64,000 bases of DNA from Paenibacillus sp. BIHB 4019 (GCF_002741035.1 NZ_CP016808.1:6310501-6374500), one strand, 5' to 3'. Numbered from the stretch's first letter, positions 1 to 9,156 are shown. Program-made: numbers and translations. Notes: a model not told the origin generated them from the letters alone.

Positions 1-21
1 GGTAGGAGGTGCGCAGATTTT

Positions 22-180
22 ATGAATACTTTCGGAAGAGGCTGTCTGTATATTATTTTCGGCTTCGTACTGTTGTTTATTTTCGCTTTTGTTGCTGGCA
101 GAACCATTCACATTCCGTGGTTTATAACGATTCCGCTGATTGTGCTTGCTTTCTGGGCAGCCTCCCAGCGTAAAAAATAG
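22..180 (+). CDS. small two-helix membrane protein, unknown function
   Basis: A 52-residue protein of unknown function. The ATG follows a strong GGAGGT ribosome site at 5-10. The sequence is dominated by two hydrophobic stretches, about residues 8-26 and 32-46, with a short polar turn (GRTIHIP) between them and a basic end (SQRKK), so it should be an inner-membrane hairpin. No family was recognised. It ends 12 bases before the convergent peptidoglycan-hydrolase gene. The good ribosome site and uninterrupted hydrophobic pattern argue that it is real. Confidence 0.6.
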   Translation: MNTFGRGCLYIIFGFVLLFIFAFVAGRTIHIPWFITIPLIVLAFWAASQRKK

Positions 181-191
181 CTGCCTTGCCC

Positions 192-962
192 TTATATAAT
201 CGTCACGGTGCGTGTGCTCGGCTCCCATTCTATTTTTTTATTCAGGGAAGCAGCCAGCGCACGCATCGTTACATACCCCGTTCCTCCATCCAGCAGCGAC
301 TCCAGCTCCTTGCCATTCACCGTTACTTTTGAACCCGTCCAGCCAATTTTTCCGCCGAGGCGGCTGCCGAGCGCTCTCGCTGGCACCCATACGGTGCCAT
401 CACGCTCATAACCGATCACCTCCACCATCCCTCCTTGCAAAATCGGAACTGTCTTCGCGCCCTTAAATACCGTTGTTTTTACAGCCGCTGCAGCCTCGTT
501 ATCATACTGCCGAAGCCCATTGCTGTTTATGATGGCGATCAGCTTCGCTGCATACGCCGGATCGGTTGCATAGCCGCAGGCCAACAGCATTTGCGCCTGT
601 TCCTCTGGCGTCTTCGCAAGCCTCACCCGATCATACCGCGCTTTCATAAACAGCAGGTCCTGATCCTTCATAAAATGATAGACACTGCTGTATGCGCGAA
701 AAGCCGCACTCGTATTTATATTTCGGCCATCGACATGCTCCCATGTTCCTTTGATGACCGCTTGGCCCTGCCAATAGGCATTGGGCGAAGCTCCCAAGGC
801 TTTAATGCCTCCTAAATTGTACCAGGAATGAATGACACCTCCGGTTTCCAAAATATACTGCGCCAGTCGTACAGATGGCAGCATCGGTGAGCCCTCGCGC
901 CGTACTTGTATGACAGCAGGCACCAATGCCGCAATAAATTGCTGTCTTGTCATAGCCGCCAT
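192..962 (-). CDS. glucosaminidase-type peptidoglycan hydrolase with copper-amine-oxidase-like C-terminal domain
   Basis: A 256-residue protein. The N-terminal part, about residues 1-150, resembles the FlgJ/LytG-type N-acetylglucosaminidase fold: it contains a SVRLAQYILETGG helix with the likely catalytic Glu, then the SWYNLGGIKA and YSSVYHFMKDQ segments typical of the family. The C-terminal 90 residues (VPILQGGMVEVIGYERDGTVWVPAR and later) resemble the copper-amine-oxidase N-terminal-like repeat that many Paenibacillus envelope proteins carry. It probably cuts glycan strands of peptidoglycan. I chose the ATG at 962 because a GGGGGAG ribosome site lies just upstream. The in-frame ATG at 1013 would add 17 residues but has no ribosome site. 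No signal peptide is visible with either start, which is odd for a wall enzyme and suggests release by mother-cell lysis, or a role in the mother cell. Confidence 0.75.
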   Translation of the reverse strand: MAAMTRQQFIAALVPAVIQVRREGSPMLPSVRLAQYILETGGVIHSWYNLGGIKALGASPNAYWQGQAVIKGTWEHVDGRNINTSAAFRAYSSVYHFMKDQDLLFMKARYDRVRLAKTPEEQAQMLLACGYATDPAYAAKLIAIINSNGLRQYDNEAAAAVKTTVFKGAKTVPILQGGMVEVIGYERDGTVWVPARALGSRLGGKIGWTGSKVTVNGKELESLLDGGTGYVTMRALAASLNKKIEWEPSTRTVTII

Positions 963-1273
963 TGCTCTCTCCCCCTTCTTTTTCGCAAGTTGTTTAATCG
1001 TCAAGTTGTCCATCTATTATGGCTTATGCAGCAAACCTGTTTTGCGGCACGGCCACCGCACACCCTCCCACGCTCATTGTATAAAGCGAAGCCTCCTCGA
1101 TGAGTATCGCTCGGTTATTGCCGCACATTTTGCATGCTTCTAGTCATACGCCGTTTTTACTGTCCATTAGGTCATTGTCCATGAATCTGAGGTCCATCGT
1201 GAATACAATATAGTCAAGCGCGTATCCGCTAACGATTTCTCCATATGCAAATGACGAGAAAGGAAGGAAACAA

Positions 1274-2650
1274 GTGGCCAAATCACTTAAGCGCAAGCGA
1301 CATCAAACGTCCGCCAAACGCAAGCAGCATAGTTCTTCCACAAAATCGCTGCTGGCCAAACGCCGTAAACGCAAAGCTATCAAACCGCGGGCCAAGCGGC
1401 GGGCCGAACGCAGAAAGAAAAACAACGGCGGCCTTCGAAAAACAAAAAATCGCGCCTCCTCCAGCCTATCGCAGCACGTCAAACAGACCCGCCAAGCAGA
1501 AGATCACTCACCTGCTGAAGAGGTAATTGATCCGCAGCCTTGGACCGCACAGGGCATAAATCTTGTCGGCTTTATTCATGCGGAAATGGGCATTGGCGAA
1601 TCGGCCAGACTTGCGGCAAGAGCGATTGAGCGAGCCGAAATTCCTTTTGGCATTTTAAACTTCCCGCTTCAAGTCGCTACCCGGATGTCGGATATGAGCT
1701 GGGAGCATAAAAAAACAGAAGACCGCTCCTATAACACGAACCTGTTTCATATGAATGCGGATTATATGGCGCCGGCTATGGACCATTTTGGACGCAGCCT
1801 GTTCCACAACCGCTACAATATTGGCTACTGGCACTGGGAGCTCCCTGATTTTCCGGAAGAGTTCGTTCCAGCGTTCGAACTGGTGCAGGAGGTGTGGGTA
1901 TCCAGCCGCTTCGTGCTTGATTCGGTCGTGCAGAAATCACCTGTTCCTGTCGTCATCATCCCTCATGGCGTGGAGGTTGAGACTTCTCCTGAGGTTACAA
2001 GGGAATCACTTGGACTGCCAACCGATCGCTTCCTATTCACGATGATGTACGATGTACAAAGCTATACGCATCGCAAAAATCCGCAAGCTGTCATAGAAGC
2101 GTTCCGGCTCGCTTTTCCGAAAAATGATCCAACGGTCGGACTCGTACTCAAGGTCAACAATACGAATTTCCGCCCGGAGGATATAGAACCGCTGCATCAG
2201 CTCGCTGCCGAGCACGGCAATATTTTTATTATTGATCGTATTTTCTCCCGCCTGGAAGTCAACTCGCTGCTGAGTGTCACGGATTGTTTCGTCTCGCTGC
2301 ATCGCGCTGAAGGCTTTGGACTGGGCCTCGCAGAAGCGATGTATTTGGGGAAACCGGTCATTGGCACGAACTGGTCCGGCAATACCGACTTTATGAACGA
2401 AACCAATTCCTGTCCCGTCAATTACGAGCTGGTGCAAGTCGGCACCGATTGGGGACCGTATCAGGGATATCAGACTTGGGCTGAACCCGATGTGCATCAT
2501 GCCGCCTTTTATATGCAAAAACTCATTCAAGAGCCAGAGTGGCGCGAAGCCATTGCAGCACAAGGGCAGCATACGATTCATACGTCCTTTTCGCCGCAGG
2601 TGGTTGGCGGCATGATCCGCGCACGCCTGACCGAGCTTACGCTTCTCTAA
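1274..2650 (+). CDS. GT4-like glycosyltransferase with Arg/Lys-rich N-terminal tail
   Basis: A 458-residue protein starting at GTG with an AAGGAAGG ribosome site. The first 53 residues contain 24 Lys/Arg and look disordered, and Ser/Gln-rich linker sequence follows to about residue 85. The rest is a GT-B glycosyltransferase: an N-terminal GIGESARLAARA loop and, near the C-terminus, the HRAEGFGLGLAEAMYLGKPV segment that is the E-x7-E nucleotide-sugar signature of the GT4/GT1 group. It should transfer a sugar from an activated donor. The basic tail is shared in kind, not in sequence, with three other transferases of the island. The tail could bind an acidic surface such as spore coat, teichoic polymer or nucleic acid. 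A rho-independent terminator follows at 2674. Confidence 0.85.
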   Translation: MAKSLKRKRHQTSAKRKQHSSSTKSLLAKRRKRKAIKPRAKRRAERRKKNNGGLRKTKNRASSSLSQHVKQTRQAEDHSPAEEVIDPQPWTAQGINLVGFIHAEMGIGESARLAARAIERAEIPFGILNFPLQVATRMSDMSWEHKKTEDRSYNTNLFHMNADYMAPAMDHFGRSLFHNRYNIGYWHWELPDFPEEFVPAFELVQEVWVSSRFVLDSVVQKSPVPVVIIPHGVEVETSPEVTRESLGLPTDRFLFTMMYDVQSYTHRKNPQAVIEAFRLAFPKNDPTVGLVLKVNNTNFRPEDIEPLHQLAAEHGNIFIIDRIFSRLEVNSLLSVTDCFVSLHRAEGFGLGLAEAMYLGKPVIGTNWSGNTDFMNETNSCPVNYELVQVGTDWGPYQGYQTWAEPDVHHAAFYMQKLIQEPEWREAIAAQGQHTIHTSFSPQVVGGMIRARLTELTLL

Positions 2651-2673
2651 CTTTAAAATCAGACGAAACACGG

Positions 2674-2713
2674 ACTGCCTCTGGCGTAAATGCCGGGGCA
2701 GTTTGCTTTTTCC
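2674..2713 (+). terminator. rho-independent terminator of the GT4 gene
   Basis: ACTGCC and GGCAGT arms enclose an inner GGC/GCC pair and a short loop, followed by TTGCTTTTT. It lies 24 bases after the stop codon of the glycosyltransferase gene. Confidence 0.7.
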
Positions 2714-2769
2714 AGCTTCTGCTCAGCTCTCCACCACGCATGCTTAGCCATTACATAATAGAAACGTAA

Positions 2770-2832
2770 AAACACCCTCTAGTCGGAAAATCAGACAACG
2801 ATAAAGCCGCCGTCCGATTTTCCGTCTAGAGG
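2770..2832 (-). terminator. long hairpin terminator of the manC-rmd operon
   Basis: Arms 2776-2796 and 2812-2832 pair over 21 positions with two mismatches (CCTCTAG, then CGGAAAATC) around a 15-base loop. Read leftward, the stem is followed by GTGTTTTT, so it terminates transcription leaving the rmd gene. Confidence 0.75.
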
Positions 2833-2897
2833 ATATTAGCCAAAAAGTACTCTAAGCTTATGCTGTTCCCCGCAGACGTGGTCATCCTACATGCAGC

Positions 2898-3851
2898 CTA
2901 ACCTAATTCCGTCCGCCAATAGCTTAGCAAATCCTGCATCGTCTGCTCAAAAGGAATTTCCGGACGCCAGCCCGTACGATGATGAAATTTAGAATAATCG
3001 CCGACTAGCTCGGGCACATCCGCAGGCCGCAGCCGCGCCGGGTCTTCCTGAATCGAAATGGTGCTGCTGCTAAGGCTGACCAGCGTCTGCAGCATCTCGC
3101 CAATCGCCCGCGAGCTTCCCGATGCAATATTGTACACTTCTCCTGGCTCGCATTTTTCAATAGCCAAGTGGTACGCTCTCACAACATCTCGCACATCGGT
3201 AAAGTCGCGTTTTGCCTCCAAATTGCCGACATATAGGACGGGCGGCTTTAGTCCCCGCTCGATTTCGACGATTTGCTTCGCAAAGTTGGAGGTTACGAAT
3301 TGCTCGCCGCGCCGTGGTCCCGTATGGTTGAAAGTACGCATGCATACAATATGCATCCCATAGCTGCGATAATATTGGTAGCCTAAATAATTTTGCGTAA
3401 TTTTGCTCACAGCATAGGGACTGAGAGGACGCAGCGGCGTTGTTTCCTTAATCGGAATATCCTGCGTGTCTACCTGGCCATATTCCTCACTAGAGCAGGC
3501 GAGCAGCAGCTTGCAATTGATTCCTGCCTTTCGTACTGCTTCCAGCAAATGAATTTGCCCGGCAATATTGTTATAGATCGTCGCAAGCGGCGACTCCCAA
3601 GACTTTGGCACGAAGCTTTGCGCTGCCAGATGAAAAATCATGTCCGGCCTAACGTCCGCTATCATTTTTTCCACATCGGCTTCATTAGTCAGCTCGCATT
3701 CATAAAGCCTCACAGCGGGCAGCAAATGAGCGATGTGCTTAATGCTGCTAGTCTTTCTTACGGTGCCGGACACTTCCATTTGATGCGCCAGCAAATACTC
3801 TGCCAAATGGCTTCCGGCAAAGCCGGTTATGCCTGTAATCAATGCTTTCAC
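2898..3851 (-). CDS. rmd: GDP-4-keto-6-deoxy-D-mannose reductase (SDR family)
   Basis: A 317-residue extended short-chain dehydrogenase. The NAD(P)-binding GITGFAG motif is at residues 7-13, the SSEEYG segment at 120-125 and the catalytic Tyr146-x3-Lys150 in SPYAVSK. The sequence resembles Rmd-type reductases, which reduce the 4-keto group of GDP-4-keto-6-deoxy-mannose to give GDP-D-rhamnose. The substrate would come from the gmd gene at 17006-18121. Its ATG overlaps the stop of manC by four bases (ATGA), so the two are co-translated and should act in one GDP-sugar pathway. A GDP-fucose-type or other 6-deoxyhexose epimerase/reductase is the main alternative. Confidence 0.8.
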   Translation of the reverse strand: MKALITGITGFAGSHLAEYLLAHQMEVSGTVRKTSSIKHIAHLLPAVRLYECELTNEADVEKMIADVRPDMIFHLAAQSFVPKSWESPLATIYNNIAGQIHLLEAVRKAGINCKLLLACSSEEYGQVDTQDIPIKETTPLRPLSPYAVSKITQNYLGYQYYRSYGMHIVCMRTFNHTGPRRGEQFVTSNFAKQIVEIERGLKPPVLYVGNLEAKRDFTDVRDVVRAYHLAIEKCEPGEVYNIASGSSRAIGEMLQTLVSLSSSTISIQEDPARLRPADVPELVGDYSKFHHRTGWRPEIPFEQTMQDLLSYWRTELG

Positions 3852-4894
3852 GGCATGCCTCCCTCTCGCTCAGCATCCATCGCGGCTATCGCTTGTTTAA
3901 CCGCCTGCTCCTGTGTTTTATGACAAATCAGCAGTCCTTCGTCCGTCGATACAATGATCAGATTATCAACGCCAATGACTAGTACCCGCTGCCCCTCCGC
4001 GTAAACGATGCTATTGCTCGTGCTGGTCGGGTAAATTTCTCCAAGCAAAATATTCCCATTGGCGTCCGACCCAAAAATGCGCTCAAGCGATGTCCACACG
4101 CCAACATCATCCCATGTAAAAGCAATCGGCAGCGTATACAGTCGTTCCAGCTTTTCTATCAGTGCATAATCAATAGAAAGCTTCGGCAGCTGCACATAAG
4201 CTTTTGCGAGCTGCTCCCCTTCAAGTTCAAAAACACGCCACATATCTGGCTGGTAAAGCTGCATGTAACCTGCAATAGTCGACGGCTTCCATATAAAAAT
4301 GCCGCTGTTCCAGTACATATTCGGTATCGTGATCAGTTCCTCCGCCCGCAAGAGCGTCGGCTTCTCGATAAAAGCTTTCACCGTCTTAATGCCTGGCCCA
4401 TATTTGCCATCTTCATGCTCACCCGCTTCAATATAGCCGTATCCCGTCTCTGCCCTTGTTGGCACAATCCCCATCGTTACGACAACGCCTTCATCCCGAG
4501 CTGCCTGTTCCGCTGCCCGCAGCGCCTCCATCAGTTCGGCAGCATCTGGAATGTATTGATCCGAAGGAGCCGTTACAATGACTTCATTTAATCCCTGTTT
4601 CTGAAAAAAACTCGCCGTCAGCGCAATGCAAGGCGCTGTATCCCGCTGCTCCGGCTCAATAATGAGCTGATCCTCGCTAAGCTGCGGCAGCTGCTCCCGA
4701 ACAAACGGCAAATAATTGCGGCTTACTGCTACATAAACATCCTCCTCCGGCAAGCAGCTGCGAAAACGGCTGTACGTTTCCTGCAGCATGGTTGCCTCGC
4801 CGGATGTTAAGGAAAGGAACTGCTTCGGCTTTGCCGTCGTGCTTCTCGGCCAAAAGCGCGTCCCTTTCCCCCCTGCCATAATGACCGCCTTCAT
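3848..4894 (-). CDS. manC: mannose-1-phosphate guanylyltransferase
   Basis: A 348-residue nucleotidyltransferase making GDP-mannose from mannose-1-phosphate and GTP. The pyrophosphorylase signature GGKGTRFWPRS is at residues 8-18, and FIEKP, another family hallmark, at 175-179. It lacks the C-terminal phosphomannose-isomerase half of bifunctional ManC/AlgA enzymes, so it is the short monofunctional form. A GGGGTGA ribosome site precedes the ATG. It is the first gene of a two-gene operon with rmd and supplies the entry metabolite for gmd, rmd and the perosamine branch. Confidence 0.9.
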   Translation of the reverse strand: MKAVIMAGGKGTRFWPRSTTAKPKQFLSLTSGEATMLQETYSRFRSCLPEEDVYVAVSRNYLPFVREQLPQLSEDQLIIEPEQRDTAPCIALTASFFQKQGLNEVIVTAPSDQYIPDAAELMEALRAAEQAARDEGVVVTMGIVPTRAETGYGYIEAGEHEDGKYGPGIKTVKAFIEKPTLLRAEELITIPNMYWNSGIFIWKPSTIAGYMQLYQPDMWRVFELEGEQLAKAYVQLPKLSIDYALIEKLERLYTLPIAFTWDDVGVWTSLERIFGSDANGNILLGEIYPTSTSNSIVYAEGQRVLVIGVDNLIIVSTDEGLLICHKTQEQAVKQAIAAMDAEREGGMP

Positions 4895-4961
4895 GCCGGT
4901 TCACCCCAAAATAAATGGCTTTCTATTATACATGTGCGTGTAGCCAATGTGCAGCTCCTTC

Positions 4962-5120
4962 CTACCATAGCCGGTGCCGAAAGTATAGTATCGTCTCTTC
5001 AACATCGTATGCTTTGCTAGAGCTTTCATAGTGGACGAATTGCCTGCCCTTGCCGCAAATCGGGCATTTATCGCCGCCTTTATTGCATTTGCCAGAAGAA
5101 GACTGAGGAAATCGCTTGAG
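4962..5120 (-). pseudogene. short Cys-rich zinc-ribbon-like reading frame without a start codon
   Basis: Reading leftward, an open frame of 52 codons contains KCNKGGDKCPICGKG, a CxC-like and CPxCG metal-binding pattern, followed by RQFVHYESSSKAYDVEETIL, which looks like real protein. There is no ATG, GTG or TTG in frame. A TGA stop lies immediately upstream (5121-5123), and a short ATG frame just beyond is out of phase. It ends 68 bases before the manC start on the same strand. I read it as the tail of a decayed gene. A non-canonical start or an upstream frameshift is possible. Confidence 0.35.
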
Positions 5121-5140
5121 TCAAACTTTAGATTCTATCA

Positions 5141-5810
<670 letters not shown>

Positions 5811-5830
5811 GCTGCTGCGTCCATTACAGA

Positions 5831-5860
5831 AAAACAACCGTCCCTCACGGGACGGTTTAC
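5831..5860. terminator. bidirectional terminator between the collagen-like gene and the GT-D gene
   Basis: A perfect 8-bp stem (ACCGTCCC, 5837-5844, with GGGACGGT, 5849-5856) has a TCAC loop. Leftward it is followed by TGTTTTT, rightward by TTTACAT. It separates two convergent genes. Confidence 0.8.
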
Positions 5861-5954
5861 ATAAAATCGCTTTAAGAAAAAGCTTACGGTTGAGATTCGT
5901 TTCACCGGCTTAATTATGAGGAGAAAAAGTTTGATTAGCGCTGCTGCCACCGAT

Positions 5955-7022
5955 TTAAGCCTGCAACGGCGCCTCCCCTTTGATGATTGCATTAGCCATA
6001 TGGCCGAAATCAAGCGCCGCCCTTCCCATTTCTGCTGCTATCGCATCCGCAAGAATTACAGCCGCAATGCCTGCTGACACTAACGCCAGATCAAAGTTTT
6101 GCCCTCTGATCTCCCCCATCACCCGGTCCACATCATGGATTCCTTGAACCTGCGCAACAGCTCCTGCAACCGCCACGCCGCTCTTAGCGAGCACTTCGGC
6201 GAGCGGCTGCGCCAAATTTCCAACAACAAGCACTCTTCGTCCTTTCATCAGACGGGACAAATGACCGTCCTGATACAAACGATAATTGACGAGCGAATCT
6301 GTCAGCACTTTACTGCGAAAGTCAATGCCATACGATTGAAAAACGTCCGTGGCCAGCCGTTGGTAGTTCGGCTGCCGCAGCTTTGGAATACCTACAATGT
6401 CAGCCCGCTTTACCGCTGCCAGCAAGCGGTCGCGTGCAGCAATGTCCGGCACCTTCACTCCGGCATACTCTAAAAACCCGCCCTCCTGGCGAATCTGTTC
6501 AGTCGGCAGCACACTTTCCTGTGCCAGCGTCAACAGCTCGCCATCACCAAGACGCACGACAGATAGCGGCTTGCGCTGCTCCAGCGCTTCCAGCAATCGC
6601 CCTGCCACCTGCTCAGCAGTCAAAAGATGGACGACGCGTTCTCCTAGCGCAGCGATGCCCGAGGCGATTATCTGTGCTACGGATGTATCTGGAAGCACAT
6701 GAGTTTCCGGCAGCTGCTCGTCGATGATGGCATCGCCGCCCTCGTAGCGTCCGATTTTCAGCCCTTTCTCGTAGCCGGCCTTCTCAGCGAGCTCCCAGCC
6801 ATGCAGGTGGTCTGTCTTTTCTTCCTCTGCCTGCTTGCTTCCATCTTCATAGCCTTTGCTGTAGCCTTCCTGATGACCGGTTTGATAACCATCCTGATAG
6901 GGTGACTTAGCCGCCTGCGGCTTGTCGGGCTTTGCCGAGCGATTTTTCCTCTTTGAAACGGCACGCCTCTTCCGCCGCTTAATCGGAATGCTGGAGGCTT
7001 TGCGCCTTCTCGCTGTTTTCAT
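5955..7022 (-). CDS. GT-D fold glycosyltransferase with basic tail and GYxxG repeats
   Basis: A 355-residue protein. Residues 1-34 hold 17 Lys/Arg. About residues 40-95 are a repeat region of aromatic-x-x-Gly units (DGYQTGHQEGYSKGYEDGSK, then GYEKGLKIG). From about residue 105 the sequence matches the GT-D glycosyltransferase domain (formerly DUF1792): VVRLGDGELLTLAQ holds the DGE motif that replaces DxD in this fold, and the VLVVGNLA and DLALVSAG segments follow. The characterised relative dGT1 extends the glycan on the streptococcal adhesin Fap1, which fits protein O-glycosylation here. The start is the ATG at 7022, six bases after GGAGGTG. A GTG at 7031 overlaps that ribosome site and is unlikely. 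Confidence 0.8.
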   Translation of the reverse strand: MKTARRRKASSIPIKRRKRRAVSKRKNRSAKPDKPQAAKSPYQDGYQTGHQEGYSKGYEDGSKQAEEEKTDHLHGWELAEKAGYEKGLKIGRYEGGDAIIDEQLPETHVLPDTSVAQIIASGIAALGERVVHLLTAEQVAGRLLEALEQRKPLSVVRLGDGELLTLAQESVLPTEQIRQEGGFLEYAGVKVPDIAARDRLLAAVKRADIVGIPKLRQPNYQRLATDVFQSYGIDFRSKVLTDSLVNYRLYQDGHLSRLMKGRRVLVVGNLAQPLAEVLAKSGVAVAGAVAQVQGIHDVDRVMGEIRGQNFDLALVSAGIAAVILADAIAAEMGRAALDFGHMANAIIKGEAPLQA

Positions 7023-7116
7023 GCTGAACACCTCCTGCTTTGGTGCAAAATTTGGATCTGGTCAAGGTGAAACGGTTGTCGTCGTCCTCTGGCGGCGCAG
7101 CGCGTTTCATTCCGAG

Positions 7117-7161
7117 AAATATAGAGAAAGGATTGCGTACGGGTATCCTTTCTCTATATTT
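7117..7161 (-). other. perfect 17-bp hairpin between GT2 and GT-D genes
   Basis: Arms 7117-7133 and 7145-7161 are perfectly complementary (AAATATAGAGAAAGGAT) around an 11-base loop. The right arm ends on the first base of the GT2 stop codon. Leftward there is no T-run after the stem, so it may be a weak terminator, an attenuator or a 3'-end stabiliser in the GT2 to GT-D transcript. Confidence 0.6.
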
Positions 7162-7883
7162 TAAATAAACTGCTGCGGATCCACGCCCCATTTGTCTGAA
7201 AACAGCTTCCGATTGCGGGCAAGCAGACGCTCTACCGCATCCTGGCCCTCCTGTTTAAAGCTTGCACTGCCATGATGATAAACGAATGTATCCTTAACCA
7301 TCAGCAGTCGATAACCTGCTTGCCGCGCACGATAGCAATAGTCATCATCCTCATAATGACCTGGGGAGAAACGCTCATCCAGCAGACCAATTCGGTCCAT
7401 CAGCTCCCGTGAAAACAACAGGCAAAAGCCAACCAATCGGTTGACCTCCTCATAATTGCCTGCCGCCTCTGCGCCAAGCCGCTCTGCCATCTCCGTATAA
7501 TTGCCGCGCATTTCGATTTGCTGCCTGCCGCTTACAAAGTTGGACATCGGCCCCGTGATGCCAATCTGCTTACTGCTTAATAGAGCTTGCCTCAGCTTCC
7601 CAAGCCAGCCAGGCGCCACTAGCACGTCATTGTTCAGCAGCAGCAGTTGCTCCCCGCGGGCCAGACGCAGCCCCCAATTGCAGGCGGCAGGAAAGCCCTG
7701 ATTGCCCGGCAAGCCGACAAATGTAATGTGCTGCTCACGTAAAAATTCGATTGTGCCATCCGTTGAGCCATTATCCACAACGATCAGCTCATAAGCTTCC
7801 GGTGTACTGCTGCGAATGGAATAAATCGCTTCCTGCAGCAGCGGCAAGCGGTTATAGGTTGGAATAATAATACTGGTCAGCAT
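7161..7883 (-). CDS. family 2 glycosyltransferase
   Basis: A 240-residue GT-A enzyme. It begins with the family opening SIIIPTYNRLPLLQEAIYSI and continues with VVDNGSTDGT, FPAACNWGL and LLLNNDVLV, the DxD-like metal site. The HYEDDDYCYRARQAGY segment is characteristic of the rhamnosyltransferase-like GT2 subgroup and contains the likely catalytic acid. It is soluble, with no membrane segment. The ATG directly abuts the stop codon of the upstream GT2 gene (TAGATG), and its GGAGGAGGGG ribosome site sits inside that gene, so the two are translationally coupled. A rhamnosyl or other 6-deoxyhexosyl donor would match the nucleotide sugars made in this island, but the donor cannot be read from sequence. 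Confidence 0.85.
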   Translation of the reverse strand: MLTSIIIPTYNRLPLLQEAIYSIRSSTPEAYELIVVDNGSTDGTIEFLREQHITFVGLPGNQGFPAACNWGLRLARGEQLLLLNNDVLVAPGWLGKLRQALLSSKQIGITGPMSNFVSGRQQIEMRGNYTEMAERLGAEAAGNYEEVNRLVGFCLLFSRELMDRIGLLDERFSPGHYEDDDYCYRARQAGYRLLMVKDTFVYHHGSASFKQEGQDAVERLLARNRKLFSDKWGVDPQQFI

Positions 7884-9047
7884 CTATTCCCCTCCTCCGC
7901 GGGCACTTTTGCGATCCCTTACTCCGTCCGTATATTGCAGGCGGGCATTTCCCGCTTTCATCATCCACGCCAGTGCTTCCAGATGGTCGCCTACAATAAG
8001 CCTCGCTACCTGGTTGCCCATGCCTACATTTCCCGGACGCAGCCGATTATGTCGAATGACATCCACCATTCTCGCTGTACCTACCTTGAGGCCATATCGG
8101 AGCGCAATCGCCTGCGCCTTCGGCGGAACGGCCAGATGCGCTGCTCCAATCGCCTCAATCGCTTTGCGGGAGAGCGCATGCGGAACGGCAGTCAAGGAAT
8201 TAACCGTAAGATCGGACCGATTCACCGAGCGGTTAATGAATTCCTTCAGCATCATAACTTCATCTCTTCCTGAAAAATTCCCCATATAAGAAGATAAATT
8301 ATTGAGCACCATATCCGTCCCTCCAGCGACTGCTTCAATAAAAGGAAGCAATTGCTCCGCAGCAACCGGAATATCCGCATCGACGAACATTACGATATCC
8401 GAAACCGTTGTTCTTGCGCCCACCGCCCGTCCCACATCATGACCGAGCGCTCCGGCGTAATGAATGAGTACAGCTTTGCCGCTCTCCCGGACTTTGCTCG
8501 CCGTCATGTCGGTCGAGCCGTTCACGACGACGACGATTTCATGTAGAGGAAGCCTCTCCAATTGCCGAATCATGGAAGTCATAGATTCCTCTTCATTCAT
8601 CGCCATCACGACCGCCGCCACCGTCCGATTAGTCGGCAGCAGCACCCAATTTGGCGCCGGGCTTCCCGTAGCGGCAAAATATCCCTCTATGAAGGCCTTC
8701 ATACAGGCCAAATATGCTGATTTAGAAGCTGCCCCGTTCGCCGCAAGGCGGTAGCTATGCCATAACCGCTGCAGATGCTGCAGCTCATCGGCTGGCTCAG
8801 GCTCCTGTCTCGTCGTTAAGCCCGCTGCGAGCCCGCCGTTTCGCGCTTTTGCACACAGCCCTCGAATGATCGCAGGCTGCAGCGCCCCCCCGCGCTGCGC
8901 CTGACCCCTGCGCTGTCTGCGCCAGCGTACCGCCGGACGTCTGGCCGTGCGGCGGCGAATGCCGCCTTGTGAGCTGCGCGGGGTTCTTCTTCCCGCACGG
9001 CCGCTTTTTCTACTGCGGCTTCTCAACCTATTCCACCTCGCATCCAT
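7884..9047 (-). CDS. family 2 glycosyltransferase with Arg-rich N-terminal tail
   Basis: A 387-residue protein. The first 52 residues contain about 20 Arg and hardly any Lys, followed by a helical linker. From about residue 140 comes a GT2/GT-A domain: AAVVMAMNEEESMTSMI, EIVVVVNGSTDMTASKVRE and a VDADIP metal site. The C-terminal AHLAVPPKAQAIALRYGLKV and HNRLRPGNVGM segments are not assigned. Nothing like a good ribosome site precedes the ATG at 9047, and the tail is in perfect frame, so the true start could lie further in. However, the codons of the tail read as protein rather than noise. It is coupled to the downstream GT2 gene. Confidence 0.75.
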   Translation of the reverse strand: MDARWNRLRSRSRKSGRAGRRTPRSSQGGIRRRTARRPAVRWRRQRRGQAQRGGALQPAIIRGLCAKARNGGLAAGLTTRQEPEPADELQHLQRLWHSYRLAANGAASKSAYLACMKAFIEGYFAATGSPAPNWVLLPTNRTVAAVVMAMNEEESMTSMIRQLERLPLHEIVVVVNGSTDMTASKVRESGKAVLIHYAGALGHDVGRAVGARTTVSDIVMFVDADIPVAAEQLLPFIEAVAGGTDMVLNNLSSYMGNFSGRDEVMMLKEFINRSVNRSDLTVNSLTAVPHALSRKAIEAIGAAHLAVPPKAQAIALRYGLKVGTARMVDVIRHNRLRPGNVGMGNQVARLIVGDHLEALAWMMKAGNARLQYTDGVRDRKSARGGGE

Positions 9048-9156
9048 TCGGATATATTCGTTTATGTTGTCATTGTATGTGAGGGAAAAGCGCGCGCAAC
9101 GGCGGCTGTACGTCTATAAAGAGGAGAAATGTGCGCTTTGACTTGGCGCAACTGCC

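Noticed and set aside
2033..2671. 212-codon minus-strand frame opposite the first GT4 gene
   Set aside because: It lies wholly opposite the conserved GT4 domain and has no protein features of its own.
2776..2832. Long inverted repeat as a possible insertion-sequence end
   Set aside because: No transposase or target duplication is nearby, and the T-run leftward fits a terminator.
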